DNA of 64,000 nucleotides, taken from Kocuria sp. GTDB lineage: Bacteria; Actinomycetota; Actinomycetes; Actinomycetales; Micrococcaceae. The translations under genes were made by a program, and so were the position numbers. Below the pieces are notes generated by a model. That model was not told where the DNA came from, searched no databases, and saw nothing but the letters and a program-made list of their open reading frames with translations. Shown here piece after piece: positions 49,761 to 57,139 of this stretch (position 1 is its first letter; the number at the start of each line of letters is the position of its first letter). The stretch spans positions 198,171 through 262,170 of the forward strand of contig NZ_JAUNTS010000003.1 of assembly GCF_030538595.1 (NCBI RefSeq), given 5' to 3'.

Positions 49761-50087
49761 ATGACAACTCAACCAGACATTGGCACAGTGCCCGCCTGGA
49801 GCCTCCAGGACCGGCTGCGCAAAGCTCGGGAGCATGCCGGACTACAGCAAGGGGAGCTATCGGATGCCCTGGGCATCTCTCGGAATACGATCAGCCGCTA
49901 TGAGCTAGGGGCGCGGACCACACCAAGGCCGGTGGTCATGGCGTGGGCCATGGCCACCGGTGTGCCTTTTAGCTGGCTGGAGACGGGTCTGACCCCTTCG
50001 CCGCGTGGTGAAGGGGTCAGGTCGGAGCCTCCTGCCGGAATCGAACCGGCGACCTATTCTTTACGAGGGAATCGCTCTACCGACTGA
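49761..50087 (+). CDS. XRE-family immunity repressor whose gene crosses attR
   Basis: A 108-residue repressor with an XRE helix-turn-helix at about residues 15-70 (LQDRLRKAREHAGLQQGELS, ALGISRNTISRYELG) and a short tail. Codons from SEP onward lie in the 41-bp att core, and the last seven (RGNRSTD) come from the antisense of host tRNA-Thr. In the excised phage the frame runs through attP into the sequence right of attL and gives a tail LAQRSVTPVPAAA, stop at 30668-30670, about 114 residues. The mRNA is probably leaderless. This matches the repressor layout of integration-dependent immunity, with a degron-like AAA end only in the free phage. Confidence 0.88.
   Translation: MTTQPDIGTVPAWSLQDRLRKAREHAGLQQGELSDALGISRNTISRYELGARTTPRPVVMAWAMATGVPFSWLETGLTPSPRGEGVRSEPPAGIEPATYSLRGNRSTD
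49989..50020 (-). terminator. Phage-supplied terminator for tRNA-Thr, inside the repressor gene
   Basis: A perfect 11-bp stem (49989-49999 with 50010-50020), 5 bp beyond the 3' end of tRNA-Thr in the direction of tRNA transcription. It lies in the coding sequence of the repressor and replaces the host terminator now stranded at 30552-30585. Confidence 0.65.
50024..50064. other. attR: 41-bp core within tRNA-Thr
   Basis: Identical to 30589-30629. Right of it lies the 5' half of the tRNA gene (host), left of it the phage repressor gene. Confidence 0.95.
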
Positions 50088-50098
50088 GCTAAGGAGGC
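50026..50098 (-). tRNA. tRNA-Thr (anticodon CGU)
   Basis: A 73-nt cloverleaf on the minus strand: acceptor GCCTCCT/AGGAGGC, D-arm GCTCAGTCGGTAGAGC, anticodon loop CTCGTAA, T-arm GCCGGTTCGAATCCGGC, discriminator U, no encoded CCA. The anticodon stem ATTCC/AGAAT has a C-A mismatch next to the loop (31-39). The 3' half is the att core, so it may come from the phage. Confidence 0.95.
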
Positions 50099-50208
50099 GT
50101 TGCAGCGCAAACCGCGTTGCAGCACAGCCCGTGCTGAAACACGGAACAGTGCGCGGATCACTTTAGCACCGCCCCGCGTCCAGACCCCAAATCACGACGA
50201 CGCCGCAC

Positions 50209-51753
50209 TCAGCCGCAGACCTCATCCTCCGCGGGGAGATCACCGTTCACCAGGTAGTTGTCCACTGCGTTCACCACGCACTGGTTTCCGCTGGTGTAGG
50301 CACCGTGGCCCCAACCGTCGTAGGTCAAGAGCCGCGCGTTGCCCAGCTGCTCGGTCAACGCCTGGGCCCACGGATACGGGGTTGCGGGATCGTGTTGGGT
50401 GCCAACCACCAGGATGGGATTTTCGCCGTCGTAAGTCACGGGTGCGGGGGAGTCCACTGGTTCCACGGGCCAGGATTGACACGCGGCATCTGTGTAACCC
50501 AGGTACGGCCCAAATGTGGGGGATGCTTCCTGGAGTTCTTGCTGCGCTGCGCTCATTTGTTCATCGGTCACAGTGCGGGAGTCAAAGTCCAGGCAGTTGA
50601 CCGCTGAGAATGCCGCGGTGGAATTTCCGCGGTACGTGCCATCCGGTGTCCTCCCATGGTTGGAGTCAGAGATTTCCAGCAGCGCGGAGTAGTCGCCGCC
50701 CTGGGCATCACGCAGAGCCATGTTCAAGGTGCCGTACGTGGCTGTGTTGTACAGGGGAACCAGGACTCCCTCCGCGGCGGAGACCGGAGCCACGGTGCGA
50801 CCGTCATCCGTGGTCACCGTTTCATCCTGCGTACGTGCCAGGATGTTCTGCACTTCCGTGAGGCCATCCTCCACTGAGCCGTCCGTGAAACACATGTTGT
50901 TGCTTTCGGTGCAGTCACGGATGAACTCCCGCAAAGATTCATCAAATGACCGCGCCTGTCCCAAGGTGATCTCTCGGTTGTTCAGGGACGGGTCAACGGC
51001 ACCGTCCAACACAAAGCGCCCCACTCGCTCCGGAAACAGCTGCGCATAGGTGGAACCCAACTGGGTGCCGTAGGAGAAACCCAGGTAGGTGGTTTGGGTG
51101 TCTCCCAGGGCGGCGCGCATGATGTCCATGTCACGGGCCACTGATTCGGTGTTCATGTGCGCCAGGACAGGGCCGGAGTTGTCTTGGCAGGCTTGTCCCA
51201 CGGCTTGATATTCGTCCCGGATGACGTCCGGGGAATCCGTCTGCGGATTGAACGTTGTGTTCTCCCGCCAGTCATCCAGTTCTTGATCCGTCAGGCAGGT
51301 GATCCCGTCTGAACGGAACACTCCGCGCGGGTCAAAGGAGACCAAGTTGTAGTTCTTCTGAAGATCTTTGCTGAATACCGCCGGGGCGTACTGCATCAAA
51401 TCCACGCCGGAACCGCCCGGTCCACCGGGATTCATGATCAGTGAGCCACGGGGAGACGACGAGCTGGATGCCAAACGAGCCAACACCACCGTTGTGGTTT
51501 CCCGGTCAGGTTGCGCGTAATCCACGGGCACGGTGAGGTCTGCGCATTCAAGGTCCGTTCCTCCGGCCACATCTTCACAGTCACCCCAGCTCAAGTCCTG
51601 TTCGTAAAACGCGGACAGGGCACTGTCCGTACCGTCCACGGGGTCAGAGTCTGAACCGGTTTGTGAACCATTCTGCTGACTACAGCCCACCAACACGGCC
51701 GCCGCGCACACGCCAACCACGGCCCTCCAGGTTTTCTTGTTCCACGCACTCAC
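50209..51753 (-). CDS. Secreted lipoprotein alpha/beta-hydrolase, TAP/tripeptidyl-aminopeptidase type
   Basis: A 514-residue exported hydrolase. The lipobox AAVLVGCSQ ends the signal peptide at about residue 24. The hydrolase fold has NPGGPGGSG (oxyanion loop), the nucleophile GFSYGTQLGS at about 225, and the C-terminal TAP-like domain with VVGTQHDPATPYPWA (Asp) and GWGHGAY (His). Such proteins trim N-terminal peptides or hydrolyse esters outside the membrane. It is the third gene of tmk-holB-hydrolase (4-bp overlap), a frequent actinobacterial order. Confidence 0.87.
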   Translation of the reverse strand: MSAWNKKTWRAVVGVCAAAVLVGCSQQNGSQTGSDSDPVDGTDSALSAFYEQDLSWGDCEDVAGGTDLECADLTVPVDYAQPDRETTTVVLARLASSSSSPRGSLIMNPGGPGGSGVDLMQYAPAVFSKDLQKNYNLVSFDPRGVFRSDGITCLTDQELDDWRENTTFNPQTDSPDVIRDEYQAVGQACQDNSGPVLAHMNTESVARDMDIMRAALGDTQTTYLGFSYGTQLGSTYAQLFPERVGRFVLDGAVDPSLNNREITLGQARSFDESLREFIRDCTESNNMCFTDGSVEDGLTEVQNILARTQDETVTTDDGRTVAPVSAAEGVLVPLYNTATYGTLNMALRDAQGGDYSALLEISDSNHGRTPDGTYRGNSTAAFSAVNCLDFDSRTVTDEQMSAAQQELQEASPTFGPYLGYTDAACQSWPVEPVDSPAPVTYDGENPILVVGTQHDPATPYPWAQALTEQLGNARLLTYDGWGHGAYTSGNQCVVNAVDNYLVNGDLPAEDEVCG

Positions 51754-52889
51754 AGCAGGGACACCGCCATTGCCTCAAAGGCCAAACCTGCGGCCGCATT
51801 GGTCCGAATCCGCGCACGCGTGCGGCTGATCACGTCAATTCTCTTCAAGGATTCCTCCGGTGTGCTGTTCACGGCGTAATCGCGCAGGGGATCGGCAAGA
51901 TGGTGATTGATCAACTCCGAACCGGTGCCCAGCTGCACGGTGAGGACATCCCGGTAAAACGTGGTGAGGTCGATCAGGAACCGATCCAGCGTGTCCGTCC
52001 GAATCCGCTTGGACCGCCGCTTTTGATCATCCTCCAGGCGTTTCAGGGCGCTGCGCACGGTGGGGGGCATTCGCCCGGACTCGGGGGCCCCCAGAGCCAC
52101 CATCAGATGCGCCTTTTCATCCTCATGGCGCGCCTCGGCATCAGCGGTGGCTTCTTCTTCGGCCAGTTTGGTGAGGCGGTCCGCCTCCTGAACAGCATCC
52201 GCCACGCCCCCCAACCGCAGCGGCAACTCAACCACTTGACGACGCCGCTGGCGGGCGTCGTCGTAATGAGCCAGTCTGCGGGCCACACCAACGTGGGACT
52301 GCGCCAGCCGTGCGCATTCAGTGGCCAGTGGCGCGGGAACGCCGTCCCGGGTCTCCAGGAGGTGGGCCACGGCATCCACCGGGGGGATGCGCAACGTCAC
52401 GGGCCGGCAGCGGGAACGAATGGTGACCAGCACGTCCATGGGGCTGGGTGCGCACAGCAGCCAAATGGTGTTGGGCGGAGGTTCCTCAATGGCTTTGAGC
52501 ATCACGTTGGAGGTGCGCTCCACCATCCGGTCGGCATCCTCCACCACCAGAACCCGCCACCGGCCCACGGAGGGTTTGTCTTGCGCGCGGACCACCAATT
52601 CACGGGCGTCGTCAATGCGGATCTCATTGTGTTCCGTGCGGAAGTGCGTGAGATCCGCGTGGGAGCCAGAGGCCACGGTGCGGCAAGCTGTGCAGTGGCC
52701 GCATCCACGTTGGGCTGGGTCAACCTGTTCGCAGAGCAGCGCTGCCGCCAGGGCCAGAGCGGCACTGGAACGCCCCGACCCCGGAGGCCCCGTGAACAAC
52801 CATGCGTGGGTGGGGTTTGGGTCCTGAGCAGCTCGCTGAAGTTGCTGGACCACGGAGTCCTGCCCCACAAGCTCATCCCAGACGCTCAT
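51750..52889 (-). CDS. holB: DNA polymerase III delta' subunit
   Basis: A 379-residue clamp-loader subunit. AAA+ features: WDELVGQDSVVQQLQRA, FTGPPGSGRSSAALALA (Walker A), a four-Cys zinc module (CEQ...CGHCTAC), VVEDADRM (Walker B region), VMLKAIEEPPPNTIWLL and the sensor TIRSRCRPV. The C-terminal region is helical and highly charged. It loads the beta clamp with the gamma/tau and delta subunits. It overlaps tmk by 4 bp. Confidence 0.9.
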   Translation of the reverse strand: MSVWDELVGQDSVVQQLQRAAQDPNPTHAWLFTGPPGSGRSSAALALAAALLCEQVDPAQRGCGHCTACRTVASGSHADLTHFRTEHNEIRIDDARELVVRAQDKPSVGRWRVLVVEDADRMVERTSNVMLKAIEEPPPNTIWLLCAPSPMDVLVTIRSRCRPVTLRIPPVDAVAHLLETRDGVPAPLATECARLAQSHVGVARRLAHYDDARQRRRQVVELPLRLGGVADAVQEADRLTKLAEEEATADAEARHEDEKAHLMVALGAPESGRMPPTVRSALKRLEDDQKRRSKRIRTDTLDRFLIDLTTFYRDVLTVQLGTGSELINHHLADPLRDYAVNSTPEESLKRIDVISRTRARIRTNAAAGLAFEAMAVSLL

Positions 52890-53566
52890 CCCAGTCCCCG
52901 ATCCACCAGAAGTTCCGTGACCCGTTGCGCAATGGCTTGTGCCAGGACTGGAATGGGCTGATCCGCAGCCAGCACCAGGTACCGCTGCGGGGCGTCCTGC
53001 GCCAAGGTCACAAAAGCCTGCCGCACGGAATCGTGGAAGTCCTGAGATTCCTGCTCCATGCGATCCTCAGCTCGGGTGGAACGCCGGTCCCGCCCCGTGG
53101 TTGCGCTGACATCCAGCAGCACCGTGAGATCCGCCATCAACCCGTTCACGGCCCAGGTGTTGAGATCACGAATGGTCTCCGTGCCCAGTCTGCGCCCCGC
53201 GCCCTGATAGGCCACGGAGGAGTCCAGGTACCGGTCTGTGATCACCACCGCGCCACGTTGCAACGCCGGGCGGATGACTGTTTCCACGTGCGCACTGCGA
53301 GAAGCGGCAAACAGCAAGGCCTCCGTGCGCGCATCCACGGGTGCAAACTGCGGGTCCAACACAAGATTGCGCAGTTGTTCGCCAAGGTCACTGCCGCCGG
53401 GCTCCCGGGTGGTCAGTACCTCCAGCTGCCACGAACGCAAGGTGCGTGCCAGTCGCTTGATCTGAGTGGACTTCCCGGCACCATCGCCACCTTCCAGGGC
53501 AATGAACAGTCCCGCAGCGGGTGCGGAGCCACTTGCGGGGGAGTCGATCAGATCGGTTGAAGTCAC
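52886..53566 (-). CDS. tmk: Thymidylate kinase
   Basis: A 226-residue kinase that phosphorylates dTMP to dTDP. P-loop ALEGGDGAGKSTQIKRL at about 23, TTREPGGSDLGEQLR, DRYLDSSVAYQGAGR (the DR motif), and a lid region with STRAEDRMEQESQDF. A variable about 18-residue N-terminal extension precedes the core. First gene of tmk-holB-hydrolase, divergent from the trans-sulfuration enzyme. Confidence 0.95.
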   Translation of the reverse strand: MTSTDLIDSPASGSAPAAGLFIALEGGDGAGKSTQIKRLARTLRSWQLEVLTTREPGGSDLGEQLRNLVLDPQFAPVDARTEALLFAASRSAHVETVIRPALQRGAVVITDRYLDSSVAYQGAGRRLGTETIRDLNTWAVNGLMADLTVLLDVSATTGRDRRSTRAEDRMEQESQDFHDSVRQAFVTLAQDAPQRYLVLAADQPIPVLAQAIAQRVTELLVDRGLG

Positions 53567-53656
53567 GGCCTAACTGTATCCATCACCACAGACATCACAG
53601 CCCGGTGGCACCTCGGCCAGGGCTCTATCCCGAAAACACGGTTCTATCCTGGGAGC

Positions 53657-54808
53657 ATGGCAGTTTCCCAGACCTTGCGCCCAGAGACCGTCGTCGTTGC
53701 CGGGGGCCGCCCAGCCCCAGCACCGGACGCCCCGGTCAGCCCCTCCCTGGTGCTCACCTCCACTTACCGTGGCATCACGGACATGGTCGAATCTGACCGT
53801 GGTTACGCAAGAATGTCCAACCCCACCTGGGACGACTTTGAGGGTGTCCTGGGCAGGCTGGAGGGGTCTGAGCTGCCCGCGTTGGCTGTGGCATCTGGGC
53901 TGGCGGCTGTGGCCACGGTGTTTTCCCTGGTTCCTGCGGGCGGCCACGTGGTCATGCCAACGCACGCCTATCAGGGCTCTCAGGTGTTGGTGGACGATGC
54001 CGTTGCGGCCGGGCACCTGACCGTGACCCGCGTGGACATCACGGACACCCAGGCTGTGATCCAGGCAGCACGGGGCGCTGACCTGCTGTGGATCGAATCT
54101 CCCACCAACCCCATGTTGGAGGTTGCCGACCTCCCCGCAATTCTGGCCGCTACTCGCCAGGAGGGCGTTCTGACGGCGGTGGACAACACCTTTGCCACGC
54201 CGCTGCTGCAACAGCCGTTGACGTTGGGCGCAGACATGGTGGTGCATTCAGTCACCAAGTATTTGGCGGGCCATTCCGACGTCGTTCTGGGGGCCGTTGT
54301 GACCTCCAATCCCCAGCTGCACGCCACACTGCACCATCACCGTTCCATTCACGGCGCGATTGCCGGCCCGTTTGAAACTTGGCTGGCTCTACGCGGCATG
54401 CGCACCCTGGCGCTGCGCGTGGAGCGCGCGGGGGACAACGCTGGAATCCTGGCCCAGCGGTTGGCGGAGCACCCGGCGGTAACCCGCGTGCGGTACCCGG
54501 GCTTGCCGCATGATCCGGGGCATCAGCGGGCAAAGGAGCAGATGAACGGGCGGTTTGGCGCTGTGGTCAGTATTGAGCTGGGTACAGATGCGGCGGGCGC
54601 AGAAGCCGTGGTTCAGGCCCTGAACCTGTGGACGCCGGCCACTTCCCTGGGTGGTGTGGAGTCCTTGATCGAACGACGACGCCGCCACCACGACGAACCA
54701 GAATCCGTCCCCGAATCGCTGCTGCGTTTGTCCGTGGGAATCGAAAACGTGGAGGACCTGTGGGCTGATCTGAACCAGGCCCTGATGACCGTTAAGCTCA
54801 ACGCATGA
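53657..54808 (+). CDS. Cystathionine gamma-synthase/lyase-family PLP enzyme
   Basis: A 383-residue member of the Cys/Met PLP family. YARMSNPTWDDFEGVLG, ASGLAAVATVFSLV, WIESPTNPMLEV, AVDNTFATPLLQQP and the PLP-lysine HSVTKYLAGHSDVVLGA are visible. It could be cystathionine gamma-synthase, a cystathionine lyase or a methionine gamma-lyase-like enzyme; the sequence does not decide. The ATG at 53657 has TATCCT 6 bp before it, so a leaderless mRNA is likely, although GGGAG also precedes it. The next gene overlaps its stop by 4 bp. Confidence 0.85.
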   Translation: MAVSQTLRPETVVVAGGRPAPAPDAPVSPSLVLTSTYRGITDMVESDRGYARMSNPTWDDFEGVLGRLEGSELPALAVASGLAAVATVFSLVPAGGHVVMPTHAYQGSQVLVDDAVAAGHLTVTRVDITDTQAVIQAARGADLLWIESPTNPMLEVADLPAILAATRQEGVLTAVDNTFATPLLQQPLTLGADMVVHSVTKYLAGHSDVVLGAVVTSNPQLHATLHHHRSIHGAIAGPFETWLALRGMRTLALRVERAGDNAGILAQRLAEHPAVTRVRYPGLPHDPGHQRAKEQMNGRFGAVVSIELGTDAAGAEAVVQALNLWTPATSLGGVESLIERRRRHHDEPESVPESLLRLSVGIENVEDLWADLNQALMTVKLNA

Positions 54809-55167
54809 CTGTTTCACCCTTCCAGTTCCTGATTGCCCAGTTTGTCTCTTGGACCAATGTGGCGGTTCTGGTGTTCGTGGCAGCCATCTGCGCCATGGCG
54901 TTCCTGCACTGTGTGACCCGTACCAAGGCTGTGCAGTTTGAGCGTGCTTTCAAGCGAACCCGTACGTTTTGGATGGCAGTCACGGGTGCCTCCTTTGCGT
55001 TCACGGCGTTCTCCGCTGCTCCGGCACTTGCCGCTGCTGTGACGGGGCAGATTGTGCCCAGCGGTAGCTATTTCTTGGCGCTCATCACGGCCACCGTCTG
55101 CGGTGTGTATCTGGCGGACGTGAAGCCTGCGGTGGACGTGGAATCCCAAGGCCCCTCCGCCTGGTGA
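54805..55167 (+). CDS. DUF2516-like membrane protein
   Basis: A 120-residue protein with three hydrophobic helices (WTNVAVLVFVAAICAMAFLH, FAFTAFSAAPALAAAVTG-like, YFLALITATVCGVYLADV) separated by basic segments (TRTKAVQFERAFKRTRTFW) and ending in VDVESQGPSAW. The pattern fits the actinobacterial DUF2516 family of unknown role. Translationally coupled to the upstream PLP enzyme (ATGA). Confidence 0.75.
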   Translation: MTVSPFQFLIAQFVSWTNVAVLVFVAAICAMAFLHCVTRTKAVQFERAFKRTRTFWMAVTGASFAFTAFSAAPALAAAVTGQIVPSGSYFLALITATVCGVYLADVKPAVDVESQGPSAW

Positions 55168-55268
55168 GCAAGCGCTGATTCGTCCCAAGATCGGCCACGG
55201 GCGTAATTCGCGGACACAGGACGGCAACATGAGGCGGGTCACCAGGGGGCCAGTGGAATACTGGGCCC

Positions 55269-56024
55269 ATGGCTACTGACGCAAAGTACAAACTGATCCT
55301 CCTACGCCACGGGCAGTCGGACTGGAACGAGAAAAACCTGTTCACCGGTTGGGTGGATGTGCCCCTCACGGAGAAGGGCAAGGAGGAGGCTTCCCGCGGC
55401 GGTGAGCTGCTCAAGGAGCGTGACATCCTCCCGGACATCGTGCACACCTCCCTGCTGCGCCGTGCCATCATGACCGCCAACCTGTCCCTGGACGCTGCAG
55501 ACCGGCACTGGATTCCGGTCAAGCGCTCCTGGCGCCTGAACGAGCGCCACTACGGCGATCTGCAGGGCAAGGACAAAACTCAGGTCCGCGACCAGTATGG
55601 TGAAGAGCAGTTCATGACCTGGCGCCGTTCCTATGATGTTCCGCCGCCCCCGCTGGATGACAACGACGAATACTCTCAGGCCCACGACCCCCGATACGCA
55701 GACGTTCAGAACGCACCGCGCACCGAATGCCTCAAAGATGTTCTGGAGCGTTTTCTGCCTTACTGGGAAGAGCAGATCATCCCGGATCTGAAGGCTGACA
55801 AGGTGGTTCTGGTGGCCGCCCACGGCAACTCACTGCGCGCGTTGGTCAAGCACCTTGACGGAATCTCTGATGATGACATTGCCGGATTGAACATCCCCAC
55901 CGGCATCCCGCTGTATTACGAACTGGACCAGAACTTCAAGCCGATTACACCCGGTGGCGAGTACCTGGACCCGGAGGCAGCGGCCGCCAACATTCAGGCA
56001 GTCGCCAACCAGGGCAAGAAGTAA
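55269..56024 (+). CDS. gpmA: 2,3-bisphosphoglycerate-dependent phosphoglycerate mutase
   Basis: A 251-residue glycolytic enzyme that interconverts 3- and 2-phosphoglycerate. [20 protein letters not shown] holds the phosphohistidine motif [17 protein letters not shown] and [19 protein letters not shown] give the second His and Arg residues. Length is normal. The start lacks a clear ribosome binding site; AATACT lies 10 bp upstream. A strong terminator follows 16 bp after the stop. Confidence 0.95.
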   Translation: MATDAKYKLILLRHGQSDWNEKNLFTGWVDVPLTEKGKEEASRGGELLKERDILPDIVHTSLLRRAIMTANLSLDAADRHWIPVKRSWRLNERHYGDLQGKDKTQVRDQYGEEQFMTWRRSYDVPPPPLDDNDEYSQAHDPRYADVQNAPRTECLKDVLERFLPYWEEQIIPDLKADKVVLVAAHGNSLRALVKHLDGISDDDIAGLNIPTGIPLYYELDQNFKPITPGGEYLDPEAAAANIQAVANQGKK

Positions 56025-56040
56025 GTCCTGAGAGACCAGA

Positions 56041-56082
56041 AACGACGCCGACCCTCCAACGGATGTGAGGGTCGGCGTCGTT
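56041..56082. terminator. Terminator after gpmA
   Basis: A perfect 16-bp stem (56041-56056 with 56067-56082) and 10-nt loop, between gpmA and the convergent phoU gene. Confidence 0.88.
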
Positions 56083-56166
56083 GTCTGTGTGTGGTGCGTT
56101 CACAACACGCTTCAGGTCACTTTCCAGCCTGGAAAAGCGGACGAACGTGCTGTGAACGCAGGTGAA

Positions 56167-56859
56167 TCAGTTGGCGCTGATGTGCCCGTGGCCGGTGGGG
56201 CGTTCCATGGTGGCCGACGGCGTCCACTCGCCTGTCACCAGGTAGGCCACCTTGCGGGCCACGGAAACCCCGTGGTCACCAATGCGCTCCAAGTAACGGG
56301 CGGAGAGAGTCACGTCCACGGCGGTGCTCACCGGTGAGTCCCAGGAATCGCTGCCCAGAGCGTTGAAGACCTCTTGGTGCAGGGAGTTGACCTCGGCCTT
56401 CTTGGTGTAAATGTCATCTGCAATGGACATCTCACGGGTTTCCAGAATCTGGATCACACCTTCAATGATCTCCAGGTCCAGATCGAACATCCGCCGGAAC
56501 GTGTCCTCCAGCTGGGAGGGCAGCACGGGTTCGGGGTAGCGGCGTCGTGCGTCCTGGGCCAGGTGGCGTGCAAGGTCGCCCATGCGTTCCAAGGAAGAAC
56601 TCATCCGCAGCGCGCCCACGATCATGCGGAGGTCGGATGCCACCGGAGACTGCAACGCAAGGATGTCGATTGACCGCTCATCCAGTTCGTTCTGCATGAA
56701 GTCAATCCGGGCATCCCCGGCAATCACATCCTGGGCGGTCTCCAAATCGGCTTCCAGGAAAGCCTGGCGAGCCTCGGAAAGGGCCTTGCGCACCAAGGTG
56801 GCGATCTCCACCAATTCTTCGCCAACCTGCTTCAGTTCGGCCTGGAAAACTTCGCGCAT
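56167..56859 (-). CDS. phoU: Phosphate signalling/transport regulator PhoU
   Basis: A 230-residue protein made of two three-helix PhoU repeats. The repeats carry DARIDFMQNELDERSIDILA and LERMGDLARHLAQDARR (first) and KKAEVNSLHQEVFNAL, LERIGDHGVSVARKVAYLV (second), the E/DxxxD metal and phosphate-related motifs. It represses the phosphate response when phosphate is plentiful, in concert with the PstSCAB transporter and the adjacent kinase. Divergent from the senX3/regX3 pair. Confidence 0.93.
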   Translation of the reverse strand: MREVFQAELKQVGEELVEIATLVRKALSEARQAFLEADLETAQDVIAGDARIDFMQNELDERSIDILALQSPVASDLRMIVGALRMSSSLERMGDLARHLAQDARRRYPEPVLPSQLEDTFRRMFDLDLEIIEGVIQILETREMSIADDIYTKKAEVNSLHQEVFNALGSDSWDSPVSTAVDVTLSARYLERIGDHGVSVARKVAYLVTGEWTPSATMERPTGHGHISAN

Positions 56860-57025
56860 TGAGCGCTCCTCTCGAATCTTGTGCCCACTTCCACTGCCGG
56901 TCTGGCAGCCCGGCGACCGGGGTTGCGACGGTGTGTGGGCACAGTCATGCCACTTCAGATCCAGCCATCAACCTTACCGTTGGCTCCGGCGCTGCACCGG
57001 GCCGTGGGGGAGACAGCAAGGGGCG

Positions 57026-57047
57026 CTTAGGTGAACGTCTGGCCAAC
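57026..57047 (-). promoter_or_regulatory. Possible PHO box upstream of phoU
   Basis: On the minus strand two 11-bp units follow each other: GTTGGCCAGAC and GTTCACCTAAG. The second matches the GTTCACC half-site of actinobacterial PhoP/RegX3 boxes, and the 11-bp period is the expected one. The site lies in the phoU-senX3 divergent gap. Only one unit is a good match. Confidence 0.4.
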
Positions 57048-57139
57048 GGCCAGGGAATCATGCGTGACAGTCGCCTGGGAATGGGCTCCGAGGTGCTTAC
57101 AGGGCCACCAACACCGGGGTGCACGCATACGCTAGGGGG

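Larger units (their letters stand above)
30589..50064. mobile_element. Compact temperate siphophage (prophage) in tRNA-Thr
   Basis: Bounded by 41-bp direct repeats in and beside tRNA-Thr(CGU); 19,435 bp without one core. It contains integrase, repressor, terminase, portal, fused protease-capsid, connectors, tail tube, frameshifted tail chaperone, tape measure, baseplate/tip proteins, amidase, holin and small early genes. No replication gene is recognised. All structural genes are on the minus strand in the usual order when read leftwards, and none looks broken, so it may be inducible. Small genome size and capsid-protease fusion recall the very small siphophages of Arthrobacter and Microbacterium, but with a lysogeny module. 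Confidence 0.93.
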
